This document shows positions 1 through 10,998 of a stretch of DNA of 64,000 nt, piece by piece. The notes beneath the pieces are model-generated. The model saw only the letters and a list, made by a program, of their open reading frames with translations, searched no databases and was not told the DNA's origin. The first letter of the stretch is position 1, and each line of letters opens with the position of its first letter. The stretch spans positions 58,056,532 to 58,120,531 of the forward strand of contig NC_064843.1 of NCBI RefSeq assembly GCF_024166365.1. The letters are read 5' to 3'. The translations under genes were made by a program, and so were the position numbers. This stretch comes from Elephas maximus indicus (Eukaryota; Chordata; Mammalia; Proboscidea; Elephantidae).

Positions 1-371
1 ATTATCCAGCTTTCACATGCATATGCTGCGATTGAAAATACCATGGCTTGGGTTAGGCACACTTTAGTCTTCAAGGTGACATCTTTGTTTTTCAACACTT
101 TAAAGAGGTCCTTTGCAGCAGATTTACCCAATGCAATGCATCGTTTGTTTTCTTGACTGCTGCTTCTATGGCTGTTGATCGTGGATCCAAGTAAGATGAA
201 ATCCTTGACAACTTCAATCTTTTCTCCGTTTATCATGATGTTGCTCATTGGTCCAGTTGTGAGGATTTTTGTTTTCTTTATGTTGAGGTGTAATCTGTAC
301 TGAAGGCTGTCATCTCTGATCTTCATCAGTAAGTGCTTCAAGTCCTCTTTACTCTTCACTTTCAGCAAGTA
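1..371 (-). mobile_element. RTE (BovB-like) LINE, 3' part of reverse transcriptase ORF, fragment
   Basis: Read on the minus strand, this matches the region just after the RT catalytic core of the two other RTE copies in the window (51957-52975 and 58426-59213), including the equivalent of the peptide MLAESE.DLKHLLMKI and the stretch around TTGPMSNIMIN. The element runs off the left edge of the window. The frame is broken, so this is a dead copy. At its 5' side it abuts an oppositely oriented RTE 5' fragment. Confidence 0.85.
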
Positions 372-795
372 GTTTGTCAGTTTGTCATACTGTGGGGGCT
401 TGCATGTTGCTGTGATGCTGGAAGCTATGCCACAGGTATTCAGATACCAGCAGAGTCTCCCATGGAGGACAGGTTTCAGCTGAGCTTCCAGACTAAGACA
501 GACTAGGAAGAAGGACCCGGCAGTCCACTTCTGAAAGGCATTAGCCGATGAAAACCTTATGAATAGCAGTGGAACATTGTCTGACATAGTGCTGGAAGAT
601 GAGCCCCCCAGGTTGGAAGGCACTCAAAAGATGACTGGGGAAGAGCTGCCTCCTCAGAGTAGAGTTGGCCTTAATGATGTAGACGGAGTAAAGCTTTCGG
701 GACCTTCATTTGCTGATGTGGCATGACCCAAAATGAGAAGAAAACAGCTACAAACATCCATTAATAATCAGAATGTGGAATGTAGGAAGTATGAA
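372..795 (+). mobile_element. RTE LINE 5' region, inverted relative to the 3' part
   Basis: The segment starts with a sequence like ggcttgcatgttgctgtgatg and runs through the untranslated 5' part into the first codons of the RTE ORF (near gaatgtggaatgtaggaagt). Its first half resembles the body of the tRNA-Gly SINE at 4547-4890 (caggtttcag.tgagcttcc.gactaaga). It lies head-on against the minus-strand fragment at 1-371, a layout expected from twin priming during insertion with loss of the middle of the element. Confidence 0.7.
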
Positions 796-1423
796 TCTGA
801 GTATAACTATATAGAAAGAGACTACAAATAAGTAAGAAAAAGACAAATATTTGATAGAAAAGTGGATAAAGGACGTAAGCAATTGAGATTTTTTTCTGTT
901 ACAGAATCTGACCAATTGCAACTTTTTCAAACAAAAAGGAGAAATAACTATACACAAGTGGACTAAATTTCTAAAATAAGCAATTACTTCAGAGATGGAC
1001 AGAAAATGTTAGAATTTAAAAAGAAAGGCAGATGGTGAAGAAACAAGAAAAGATGTCTAATGTCACTATTCATCAAAATCCTGCAAGCATAGAGGATGTG
1101 GAGAAGCAGAAACTCTTACCCACTGATTGTAAAAGGGTACAGCCGCTGTGGAAAACAGTCGGGAAGTTCCTCAGAAAGTTAAACATAGAATTTACCACGT
1201 GATCCAGCAACTCCACTCCTAGCCATGTACCCAAAGTGCCAAAAGCAGGAACACCAACAGAGACTTGTACACCAATGTTCATTATGGCGCTATTCATAAT
1301 AGTAACAAGTTGGAAACAGCCTAAATGCCCATCAACAGATGAGTGGATAAACAAAATGTGGTATATACATACGATGAAATATTACTCAGCCATAAAGAGA
1401 AATGAAGTTGTGATACATGCTGT
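796..1423 (+). mobile_element. L1 LINE, ORF2 C-terminal region, degenerate
   Basis: Translations show the end of L1 ORF2 in broken frames. The open piece at 1236-1436 contains PMFIMALF, WKQPKCPSTDEWI and MWYIHTMKYYSAIKRNE, typical of the ORF2 C terminus. The nearer 5' part (796-1100) is too decayed to align by eye with confidence. The L1 is interrupted at about 1424 by another repeat and resumes at about 2334. Confidence 0.8.
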
Positions 1424-2333
1424 CTTAGTTATCTAGTGCTGCTTATAACAGAAATACCACAGACGGATGGCTTTAACAAACAGAAATTTATTTTCTCACA
1501 GTTTAGGAGGCCAGAAGTCTGAATTTAGAGGACTAGCTTGAGAGGAAGCCTTTCTCTCTCTGTGAGCTCTTGAGGAAGGCCCCTGTCAATCAGGACAGCC
1601 TGTTCTCAGCTGTGTCCACAGGCAGCCCTCTCTCTGGCCCTTGGCCTCTCAGCCCTTTGGCCCAGCCTCTCCCCCGTTTAAGCAGGGATTACAAAGCTCT
1701 TTAGCTCCACTGGTAAATGCCTTGAGGCACCCCACTCTGCCAGGAAGCCTGCTGCCAGAAGGTGCTCAGCTATCTCTCACTCCATGGGTGGGCTCTGCCA
1801 CCCTGCGCTGGTCTCCTGGTTCTGCTGCCACTGTTTCTCTGCCACTGCTTCTCACCATCTTGTTCCATCTCCAGTGTTACTTTTCTTTCTGTGTCTTCTG
1901 TTTCTACGAGGTTCTCAGCAAAGGTGCCCCATGTCCAAAGGATTTGCTCCACTCCCATCTCTTTTTCTTGGTAGTATTGAGGTTCCTATCTCTGCTTGCT
2001 TCTCTCTCCTCTTATTTCTTGTAGTTAAAAGGTGTGACTAAAGTAAGGGAATGACTTGAATAAGGGTGGTGAGGGTGGTGACTCGAGTTGTACCCTCTAG
2101 TAAGGCGGTGACTCAAGATACATCCCACCTTAATCCTGCCTCACTAACGTAACAGACAACTCACTCACAAATGAGATCATAATCACAGGCATAGAGGTTA
2201 GGATTTACAACACATCACGAAACGGAGGATAATTACATCAGATCACAAAATGGAAGACAACCACACAATACTGGGAAACATGGCCTAGCCAAGTTGACAC
2301 ATATTTTGGGGGGCATAACTCAATCCATAACAC
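1424..2333 (+). repeat. Dispersed repeat 'family A', inserted in L1, longest copy
   Basis: It begins cttagttatctagtgctgct and ends with a stretch like ttttggggggcataactcaatccataac. Two further copies share both ends: 41208-41725 on the same strand and 56405-56941 on the opposite strand, with a partial copy near 45506-45728. This copy is about 910 bases against about 520 for the others. The extra length is GC-rich, pyrimidine-rich sequence in the middle. I do not assign a family name. Open frames at 1641-2041 are chance. Confidence 0.7.
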
Positions 2334-2960
2334 ATACCGTGGCCTGGATGAACCTTAAAAACATTATGCTGAGTGAAACAAGTCAGTCACAAAAGGACGA
2401 ACATTATAGGATCCCACTTATGTAAAATATCTGGAATATGCAGGATACAGAGACCAAAGTTTATTAGTGTTACCAGGGGTGAGGAGAAGGTAGGAGAAAA
2501 GAGCGACTCATTGCTTAGGGGACACTGAGCTTCTGTTAAGAGTGATGGAAAAATTTGGATCCGGATAATGGTGATGGTTAAACAATACGATAAATACAAT
2601 TATTGTCAATGAGTTGTTCATATGAAGAATATTGAATTGGCTAATGTTACGCCACATATATATTTACTACAATAAAAATTACAAAAAATACTCCAAATAT
2701 AAAATGAGAAGGTAGTACCCCCCAAAGAACAGATAAAGATGAAAAGGTCATAATACTTACCCAGTGTTGATGTGAGGCTGAGGACCTAGACATGCTTACA
2801 CTACTCCTGAGAGTATACATTGATGTAACATTTCTAGAAAACAAATTGACAATATGCATCACGTTTCTTTAATTAGCTCATGAACTTTGACCTAGCAATT
2901 CTACTTCCAGAAGTTTAGCCTGGGGAAATAACTACACAGATGTCTGAATATTTCATACTC
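2334..2960 (+). mobile_element. L1 LINE 3' end, continuation
   Basis: The sequence resumes the L1 with the segment usually seen after the ORF2 stop (aaacattatgctgagtgaaacaagtcagtcac and the following catatggtaccagg-type stretch). From about 2680 a second, more diverged L1-like piece follows (acctagcaattctacttccag). It belongs to an old mammalian L1 subfamily. Confidence 0.6.
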
Positions 2961-3329
2961 TCAGTGGATGGTCATGCCTAATATCTTGCAGAGAGAATAA
3001 GAGACAACAAAAAGACACTCTCTCAACTTCTTGTCCTCTGTATGCTTAGCCCGATATCCATCATCCTTTCCTGGAGACCTCTCATCATCATGTGACTCTG
3101 TTGAGCACATTCTCCTTTTTGAATCACTCTCTTTTCTGAGCACCATGATTCCACTTGCCTCTGGGTTTTCTCCCGTTCTTTACTCTACCTAAAACATCTA
3201 AGAAGGCAGCCTCTTCAACTGTACATTTTTTTCATAATTGGGATTCCTGGACGTTCTGTCCAAAGCCCTCTTCTCTCTTCACCCTTAGAGTAGTTTTCTA
3301 CCTTTTCTGAGCCATAGATTATCTCTCAG
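2961..3329. other. No gene or repeat recognised
   Basis: AT-rich, C/T-rich sequence with no clear tail, boxes or coding frame longer than 61 codons. I see nothing to annotate. Confidence 0.5.
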
Positions 3330-3595
3330 GATTGTGTTCAGAATGCCTGTAACAAGCACCCAACAACAATGGCTTAACCAGATAAGGGTTATTTTAATCT
3401 TATAAGAAGGAGTCCAGAGGTAGACATTTCAGGGCTGGTATAGTGGATCCATGCAGCCCAGGACTCTTTCCAACTCTTCCCTCTACCCTCCTTAGTATGT
3501 GGCTTTGGTGTCCAGGCTGACGAGATGGCTACTGCCCCTCTAAACATCATGTCTACACTAACAGTGTCTTCCCACCAACTTTTTGGAACATGACT
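3330..3595 (+). repeat. Dispersed repeat 'family C', copy 1
   Basis: The pattern is caacaatggcttaa ... ttattt ... tccatctt/ccctc ... tgtggcttt ... ggctgacgagatggctact. It recurs at 5705-6035 and about 60010-60320. It looks like an old mammal-wide interspersed repeat; I do not name the family. Confidence 0.55.
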
Positions 3596-3599
3596 CATT

Positions 3600-4546
3600 T
3601 ATTTTTTTAAGAAATATTTACCGAAAGCCTAGTATGTGCCAACACTCTTCTAGACACTAATAATACACATGTGAAAGAAAAGATAAAAATCCTTGTTCTG
3701 TACAGTTTATCTTCCAATGGGAGAAACAGGAAATAAATGAGTGAAAAATACACTGTGCTTGATGGTGATAAGTGTTATGGAGAAAAATACAGGAGGGAAG
3801 GAGAACGGGCAGCATAGAGAATATGTGTGGTAACCTTAGGCAGGGTGGTCAGGGATGGCTTCATGAAGGAGGTAGCATTTGAGCAGAGACTTGATGGAAG
3901 TGATATGGGAAGCCATTTGAGTACCTGATGGAAGAGCATTCCAGATATAAAAAAAAAATATAGGACGAGTAAATTCTAAGAAACCTGCCTGGCTTGTTCA
4001 AGGAAGAGGGTGGAGGCTAAGATAGTTAGAGTAGACTAAGTTAGGGTAAAGTGGTGGGTGATGAGGTCAGAAAGGTAACAAGAGGCCAGGTAACAAAACC
4101 CTCATAAGGATTTTAGCCTTTATTATGAGAGTGAAAAGAGGTGTTGAGAATTTTGACAATGAAAAACTGACTTACAATTTAACAGGATCACTCTGCTGGC
4201 TGTGTTGACAATAGCAGAAGCAAAGAAACCAGTTAAGATGGAATTGTAAAACTCCACTTCAGAAGTGATGGTGAGTCAGACCAGGGTGGTATTAATGGAG
4301 GTGGTAGAGGGGATAGAATTCTGGATATTATTTAAAGGTAAAGTCAACAGGATTTGCTGATGCAAGGTATGAGAGAAAGAGAGGAAGTCCAGTATATGCC
4401 TGAAAGTTTTGACCTGAGCAACCGAGGGATGATATTGCTATTTACAAGATGGTGAAGATTACAGGTGAAGCGAGAATCTTAGGAATTCTGTTTTAACCAT
4501 TGTAAGTGAGGTGTCTATCAAATACCCAAGGGCAAATGTTCAATGT
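3600..4546 (+). repeat. Ancient dispersed repeat 'family D', copy 1 left part
   Basis: The segment has the successive landmarks of an old repeat: agtatgtgccaacactcttctagacac; gataagtgttatggagaaaaata; gagcagagacttgatggaag; gatcactctgctggctgtgttg; gaggtggtagagg; ggatttgctga. At least six other copies in this window carry the same landmarks in the same order. A SINE interrupts this copy at 4547-4890. Confidence 0.7.
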
Positions 4547-4890
4547 TGTTGTTATCATCAGCTGCATTGAGTCAGCCCCTGACTTGGCAACCCTATGAAC
4601 AACAGAACAAAGCTGCGCAGTCCTGTGCCATCCCCATGATCAGTTGTGGATCAGACTAGAATATATTGTGATGCGTAGGGTTTTCACTGCCTGACTTTCA
4701 CAAGATCACTAGACCTTTCTTCCTAGTCCATCTTAGTCCGGAAGCTCCACTGAAGCCTGTTTAGCATCATAGAAACACATAAATCTCCAGGGAAAGATGA
4801 GCGATGGCTGTGCCTGAGGTGCATTGGCTGGGAATTGAACCTGGGTCTCCCATATGGAAGGTGAGAATTCTACCACTGAACCACCAGTGA
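4547..4890 (-). mobile_element. tRNA-Gly-headed SINE with RTE-like body and tail
   Basis: On the minus strand, positions 4890-4820 read as a 71-nt tRNA-Gly relative: tggtggttcagtggtag (A box), anticodon loop cttccat (UCC-like) and ggttcaattcc (B box). The next part (caggcttcagtggagcttccggactaag) resembles the RTE 5' region at 372-795. The end (catagggttgcc ... gactcaatg) resembles the RTE 3' end at 59160-59213. So this is a SINE made of a tRNA-Gly head and RTE sequence. It sits inside the family D repeat. It is not a functional tRNA gene. Confidence 0.75.
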
Positions 4891-4895
4891 CAGGT

Positions 4896-5320
4896 GTATT
4901 TGGGTCTGGTGCCCTGGAGAGTGGTGATGGGTAGAGATGTAAATGTAGGAAACGTCAAACAAAAGATGATATTTAAAGTCATGAAAATGAATCAGAATAC
5001 CAAGAGAGTGAATATAGATGGAAAAGAGAAGCGGTCCAAGAACTGAGTACAGGGGCCCTCCAGGGATTAGAAGTCAGAGAAGTAAGGTGGAACCAGCAAA
5101 GGAGAGTAAGGAGCAGCCAGACAGGTAGTTGAAAAATCAGAAGAGCATAGGATACTGTGTTTGAAGGAGAGGGGAAGGTGTGATCGAATGTGTCAGGTGA
5201 GATAAGGATCAAGAATTGGCCACTGGATTGAGCAGTGTGAAGTTCTTTGTCACCTTGGTAAGACCAGTCTCAGGAAAGTGGTGGGCATGAAATTGTGATG
5301 ACGAAATGCCAAACTCAACA
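4896..5320 (+). repeat. Ancient dispersed repeat 'family D', copy 1 right part
   Basis: It continues family D after the SINE: gatatttaaagtcatgaaaatgaatcag, gtgaatatagatggaaaagagaagcggtccaag, ggccctccaggg, ggaaccagcaaaggaga, aggagcagccagacaggtag, caagaattggccactggatt. Confidence 0.7.
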
Positions 5321-5399
5321 AGCAGAAGAACCAACACCTAGAAAATTGTTAATAGAACAGACAAAAGAAGCTTCAAAAGAGGTATAATTACCACAACCA

Positions 5400-5704
5400 A
5401 CAACTTTCACAAGTATCCAATAACAATTTGATGTTTGCTTTCTATGTGCCAAGCAATGCTCTAGGAATTGGCAATTCAGCAATGAAGAAAGCAAAGTCCC
5501 TGCTCTCATGGAGCATATATTCTATTGGGGCTAAGGAGATAACAAACAACTAAACATATAAATATGTAATATGTTGGGTTTTGACAAATGCTTTGAAAAG
5601 AAATATAGAATGGGAAGACAATAGAGAGTGATGGAAGGCATACTATTTTAGATTGGGTGATCATCAAAGCCTCTCTGATTATGTGACATTTGAGTAGAGA
5701 TCTT
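5400..5704 (+). repeat. Ancient dispersed repeat 'family D', copy 2 left part
   Basis: A second copy starts again at the 5' landmark (tctatgtgccaagcaatgctctagg), with tccctgctctcatggagca and ttttgacaaatgctttgaaaag following. It is broken at about 5705 by a family C repeat. Confidence 0.65.
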
Positions 5705-6035
5705 ACATCACTTAGGATTAGGATTGCCTTTCAATGACAGAAAAACCAAAACAACAATGGCTTAAACAATATCGAAGCTTCTAGAAGAATGTGTCACAAA
5801 ATTATCAGTGACCTAGCCTCCTCCTTTTTTTCAACCATCCTCAGCATGTGGCTTCCAATTCATACTGGTCAGTGATAGCTGCTTGTACTCCAATTAATTC
5901 ATCTATATTCCAGCCAGAAGGAAAGAGAACAGGAAAATGAAACCCTCTCCTCCTTTAAGGACATACTCTGTAAGGGACATACAATGCTTCCACCCACATG
6001 CTATTGGCCAGATTTTAGTCTCCTGACCCACCAAG
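5705..6035 (+). repeat. Dispersed repeat 'family C', copy 2, nested in family D
   Basis: It has the same landmarks as 3330-3595 (aacaatggcttaaacaatat ... gcatgtggcttccaa ... ctgcttgta) and then continues through ctattggccagattttagtc. Family D sequence lies on both sides. Confidence 0.6.
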
Positions 6036-6640
6036 TTGCTATGGAGAGTGAGATATGCAGTCTTTATCCTGGATAGCCATGTACTCAGCTACAAATTTGA
6101 TATTCTATTTCTAAGCAAGGGAGGGAAAACAGATATGGGTGGGAGAAAAAAACAAGAGCATATCTGGGGTAAGGTACTAGCCATCACAAAGGCTCTGAGG
6201 TGGGAACACACTCGGCATGATAAAGAACAGCAATGAACCCAGTGTAGCTGGATGTCAGAGAGCCAAGAAAAGATGAGCAGGAGGTAAGTTCAGAGGGGTA
6301 GCCATGTAGGGCCTTATAGGCCAGGTGAGAACTTTTACTGAGTAAGGTGGGAGCCATTGGAGTGAAGCAGGAGCAACACTGACTTCCCTTGTAAAAAGGT
6401 CATTCAAGCTGTTCTATGGAGAACAGACTGTAGGTGGGCAAGAGTGGAAGCAAGAGGATCAATTAGGAGGCTAACGGAATAACCAGGTGAAAGACAATGG
6501 TGGCCTGGACCAGGAGTAGTAATGAAGGTGGTTAGAAGCAGTCAGATCCTGAATGTTTTATGGTAGGTAGACCCAACAGAGTTTATTGATGTGTTAGAGA
6601 TGGGCTGTGAGAAAGTGAGGAGTTAGAAAAATTCTGACTT
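6036..6640 (+). repeat. Ancient dispersed repeat 'family D', copy 2 right part
   Basis: Family D landmarks resume: caaaggctctgaggtggga, gccatgtagggccttataggc, ggtgggagccattggagtga, agactgtaggtgggcaagagtggaag, atggtggcctggaccaggag. Confidence 0.65.
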
Positions 6641-6906
6641 TGGCTTCTCTTGGAAATTTTGAGCTGGCAACAAGGGGCCCGCATTCCTGATGGCAACAGT
6701 TCTCTGACACGAAGAGGCTGCTGCCCCCTTAGATGGTTCCTGTGCTCCCCAGTTGTAGTCTGGTTCACTTATTTATATAAAGTGCCTGACTCCCCTAGTC
6801 AATTGAGGTTATGACTCTGCCTTAAATGCAGTAACTGAAGAACAACAACAACAAAAATCTAAAATAAGGAAACTAAGGTTTCCATTCAAGAAGCTAGAAG
6901 AAACAT
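6641..6906. other. No gene or repeat recognised
   Basis: Mixed-composition sequence with a short caacaacaacaaa run near 6841-6857. I see nothing that supports a gene. Confidence 0.4.
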
Positions 6907-7480
6907 CTCTTAGGCTGGGTTCTCTAGAGAACAAAATCAGTAAAGCATACAAATACATATACAGAGAGAGATTCATATCAAGGAAATGGCTCATGCAGTT
7001 GTAGAGGCTAGAACCTCCCAAGTCCATGGGTCAAGCTGGAGGCTTCTCATGATTCACTTAGCCACAGGTACCAGTGAACCCAAGATTGGCAGGACAGACA
7101 GCTGGGCTCTTGCTCACAGGCTGCAAAGACCAACGAATCCCAAGACTGGCAGCCAAGACTGCAGATAAGCTGCTAGCTCAAGTCCCAAGAATTGGAAGTC
7201 AGATGAACAGAAGCCAGCTACAGGATCCAGAGCGAGCAAAAGCCCTGGAACCATGCCAGAAAGTCCACATACATTGGATGCAGGCCACACCCCCAAGGAA
7301 ACTCCCTTTCAACTGATTGGCCACTCACAGCAGATCCCATCATGAGATGATCACGTTATACCAAATCTCATCTTAGAGGTGATTACATCATCACATGGCT
7401 ACCAAACTACATCATAACTGCCAAACCACTGAGAATCATGGCCCAGCCAAGTTGCCATACAACCTTAACAATCATGAAAT
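6907..7480 (+). repeat. Dispersed repeat 'family B', copy 1
   Basis: It opens cttaggctgggttctctagag and closes with atcatggcccagccaagttg ... caaccttaacaatc. The middle contains repeated short phrases of the type ggctcttgctcacaggctg. A second copy of the family is nested in the Tigger element at about 47961-48541. The open frames here are chance readings of repeat sequence. Confidence 0.7.
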
Positions 7481-9308
7481 ATCTTAACTAATGAGTGGTA
7501 GAAGGAAGGAATTATTAAAGATAAAATCAAAAATTAATGAAATAAAATAGAGGCATTAGAGCTGGTAAATAAGACCAAATACTACTTCTTTGAAAATATC
7601 AGTTTAACATAAATATATTAAAATTGTATAAATTAAATTATATAATTATACATATACATATATAGGCAAGTCTGATCAATATAAAATAAGACAAGTTATT
7701 TATATTTAGTGCAAAAATGTATGAAATCTGCAATTACCAGTGACATATTTTTAGTATAAGGAAATAGGGAACATTATGTACAAAATTATATCCCCTGAAT
7801 TGAAAATCTGCATAAAATGCATGATTTTCTAGAAAAAAAAAGATGAAGTACCAAAATTGGTACAAGATATAAAAACTTGAGTAGAACAACACTTACAGAT
7901 AAAAATTAGAAGTTAGTTCAAGGTCTAACTTTAAGTTAGACTTAAGTTTAAGATTAGGCCTGAGAACCTGATTGCTTCTTGGGTCAATTAATCAAACTTT
8001 TAAGGTATAGGTTAAGTCCTACCTTATACAACACATTCCAGAACAAAGGCAAAGAAGGAAAGAACCCTAACTTATTATCTATCTTGGGGACAAAAATGGA
8101 CTAGGATATCACAAACATAAAAATCAAAACAAAATATAGACCTACGTCGTTTGTGAGAATAGATTAAAAGATTCTAAATAAACAAAATCCAGCAGTGGGT
8201 CAAGAGAACTAGCATCATGTCTAAGTAGAATCTACCCTAGAAAGCAAGAATGGTTCAACATTAGAAAATCCATTGATACAATTTACTACATTAACAAATT
8301 TAATCCTATAACATCCCCCAAAATATTGGATAAAACTGAACACCCTTAACAGATAAAAACTCCTAATAAACTAGGCAAGAAACTTCCTTGATTTGTTAAA
8401 GGATATCTGCCAGAACCCTAATGCAAAGAGCATAATAGAAGTATTCCCACTAAAGTCAGGAACGAAGCAAAGACATCTACTATTCTTTCTACTAGCCACC
8501 ATTTTGCTTTTAAACCAAACCCATGCAATGACAAGAATTAAAATTTAGTTATATTGAAAACAAAGAAAGAGAATTATAATAATTTGTGGCTTATATGGTA
8601 ATCTCCCCAGAAAAAATCTAAGGGAAACTACCAGAATTAAGGAGGGTCAGCAAGGTAGCTGGCTGTAAGACTAACATACAAAAATTAATTGCTTTCCATT
8701 ATTCTAACAATAATTAATTATAAAATTCATAAAATATCTTTAAAAAATCTAATTCGGAAATACACAGATGCTGTTGCTCTTGTTGTCGTTGTGTGCCATC
8801 AAGTCAATTCTGACTTATCAAGTTTTCCTCGGTAGCACAAAGGAAGAACTAAACAAGTGTGGAAACATGCCATCTCCTTGGATGAAAATAGTCAAGATTC
8901 TCCACGTATTAATGATTAAAAACAGTGTAATCCCAGCAAAATGCCATTATAACTTTTCACAGAACTTCACAGACTGATTCTAGAATTCATATGGAAGAGA
9001 AAATGTATTTAAAAAAAACTAACAAAGCAATTTAAAGAATAAGGATCTATCAAATATTCAAAATATACTATAAAGCTAGAGCAATTAAGAAGGTGGTATC
9101 TGTTTAAGAATAAACAAACCAGTGGAAAAAATAGAATAAGCAATAAGTCCATGTGGGTCTGTCTCAACATGGAAACTGAACATATGGTAAAAATGATATT
9201 TCACCTCAGTGGGAAAGGAGTTGACTCGTCAAGCAGTCTTGCAGAAATTGGATATACATTGGGAAAAAATAAACTTAGATACTTCACAACACATAAAACT
9301 AATTCTAA
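7481..9308 (+). mobile_element. L1 LINE ORF2 relic
   Basis: This is a badly decayed L1 ORF2 on the + strand. Recognisable points are the region around 8210-8290 (aagaatggttcaacattagaaaatccattgata), about 8455 (agtcaggaacgaagcaaagac, the segment preceding the RT catalytic motif) and 8990-9060 (catatggaagagaaa ... caatttaaagaata). No frame stays open beyond about 70 codons, so it has no coding capacity. A short foreign piece resembling a SINE tail (gtgccatcaagtcaattctgac) lies near 8793-8815. Confidence 0.75.
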
Positions 9309-10250
9309 ATTGATTGTTGTTGTTAGGGGCCCTCGAGTTGGTTCCAACTCATAGGACTCCATGTATGAAACATGCTCAGTCCTGTGGACTGGTCCCTCCT
9401 GACAACATGTCCAAGGTATACGAGAAAAAGTCTTGCCATCATCGCTTCTAAGAAGCATTCTGGCTGTACTTCTTCCAAGGTAGACTTGTTCAGTCTTCTG
9501 GCAAAAAAACCAAAACCAAACCCACTGCTGTGGAGTTGATTCCACCTCATAGCGACCCTGTTGGACAGAGTAGAACTGCCCTGTAGAATTTCCAAGGAGC
9601 GCCTGACAGATTTGAACTGCCGACCTTTTGGTTAGCAGCCACAGCACTTAACCACTATGCTACCAGTCTTCTGGCAGTCCATGGTATATTCAGTACTCTT
9701 CATTGACACCGTAATTCTAATGCAACAATTCTTCTTCAAACTTCCTCATTCATTCTCTAGCTTTTGCACGTATGGGGTGGGGGGCAGTTGAAAATGTCGT
9801 CACTTGGGTCACGTGTACCTTAGCCCTCAAAGTGACATCTTTTTGCTTTTCAACACTTCAAGGAGATTTTTGCAGCAGATTTGCTCAACGCAATATGTCA
9901 TTTAATTTCTTGACTGCTGCTTCCATGAGTATTCATTGTGGATCCAAGTAAAACGAAATCCTTAGCAACTTCAATATTTTCTCCATCATGATGTTGCTTA
10001 TTGGTTCAGTTGTGAGGATTTTTGTTTACTTTATGTTGAGGTGTAATCCATACTGAGAGCTGTAGTCTTTGATCTTCATCAGTAAGTGCTTCAAGTCTTC
10101 TTTGCTTTCAGCAAGCAAGATCATATCATCTGCATATTGAAGGTTGTTAATGTGTCTTCCTCCAATCCTGATGCCGGGTTCTTCTTCATATAGTCCAGTT
10201 TCTCAGATTATTTGCTCAGCATGCAGATTGAATAAGTATGGTGAACGGAC
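9309..10250 (-). mobile_element. RTE (BovB-like) LINE, 3' half, with nested SINE
   Basis: On the minus strand this is the last ~780 bases of the RTE, up to its terminal repeat-like end (caacaacaat at 9309-9325). The coding part shows the equivalents of CSLEA.MARL, YLGHVVRRDQS and LLMKIKD in broken frames. A SINE with a target duplication splits it at 9504-9663. It ends at about 10250, 5'-truncated. Confidence 0.85.
9504..9663 (-). mobile_element. AfroSINE, full length, nested in RTE
   Basis: On the minus strand it runs from the tRNA-like head (ggtagcatagtggttaag) to the tail and A-rich end. It is flanked by a perfect 13-bp direct repeat, cagtcttctggca, at 9491-9503 and 9664-9676, so the insertion boundaries are exact. 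It is younger than the RTE copy it interrupts. Confidence 0.9.
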
Positions 10251-10411
10251 GAGGATGTTAATTGCAGCCTTACTTGTCATGAGAAGCTACCTAGATATCT
10301 CTTGGTAAGGTAATGGAAAAATGAACTCTGGAAAATTCATAAGGTAAGGATGTAGAACAGTCTCCAAGATATATTGCTGACTGAAAGCAAGTTGTTGATG
10401 GAATATGATAC
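10251..10411. other. Probable L1 remnant
   Basis: AT-rich stretch (gcagccttacttgtcatgag ... ctgactgaaagcaagttg) resembling an L1 3' region, too short and diverged to be sure. Confidence 0.3.
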
Positions 10412-10627
10412 CAAACCCCAAAAAATCAAACCCATTGCTGTCGAAACGATTCTGACTCATAGAGACTTTGTAAGACAGAGTAAAACTGCCTCATAGGGTT
10501 TCCAAGGCTGTAAATCTTTACAGAAGCAGACTGCCACATCTTTCTCCCATGGAGCGGCTGGTGGGTTCGAACTGCTGACCTTTTGGTTAGCAGCTGAGTA
10601 CTTTAACCACTGCACCACCAGGGCTCC
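10412..10627 (-). mobile_element. AfroSINE, long variant
   Basis: Minus-strand SINE with head (ggagccctggtggtgcagtgg) at its right end, B box ggttcgaac, and a middle insert (gatgtggcagtctgcttctgtaaag) absent from the short variant such as 9504-9663. Tail cgattctgactcat. Two length classes of the SINE are thus present in the window. Confidence 0.85.
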
Positions 10628-10672
10628 TCATAGGCAGGCAGGCAGGCGGGCGGGCAGGCGGGCAGGCAGGTA
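10628..10672. repeat. Simple repeat (GGCA/GGCG)n
   Basis: About ten tetranucleotide units, mostly ggca with some ggcg interruptions, directly between two SINE copies. Confidence 0.9.
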
Positions 10673-10790
10673 ACCAGTTGCCATCAAGTTTACAATGTAC
10701 AGCCTTGGAAGCCCTATGGAGCAGTTCTACTCTGCTCTATAGGGTCGATAAGAGTCAGACTCAACTTCACAGTAATGGGTTTATTTTACC
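10673..10790 (+). mobile_element. AfroSINE 3' part
   Basis: The plus-strand 3' half of the SINE: tggaagccctatggagcagttctactctg followed by the tail agggtcgataagagtcagac and ggttt. The tRNA head is missing. Confidence 0.7.
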
Positions 10791-10794
10791 TATG

Positions 10795-10998
10795 AGGTCC
10801 CTAGGTGGTACCAACAGTTTGCGCTTGACTGTTAACCTAAAGGTTGGCAGTTGGAAGCCACCCAGCAGGACTGTGGAACAAAAGGCCTGGCAATCTACTT
10901 CTGTTATTATTATAACCAAGCAAACCATGTGGAGCAGTTCTACTGTGTGACACCTGGGGTTGCTCTGAATTGGAATCTACTCAATGACAGCTAACAAC
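10795..10998 (+). mobile_element. AfroSINE variant with RTE-like end
   Basis: Plus-strand copy with head gtccctaggtggtaccaacag and tail tggaatctactcaatgacagctaacaac. The terminal ctaacaac matches the RTE 3' end rather than the gggtttgg end of other AfroSINEs. It belongs to the 'gtccctgggtggtgcaaa' subgroup, as do 26788, 36679 and 51462. Confidence 0.75.

Noticed and set aside
4820-4890. A functional tRNA-Gly gene
   Set aside because: Acceptor and anticodon stems carry mismatches, there is no pol III terminator after the tRNA part, and the sequence continues into a SINE body.
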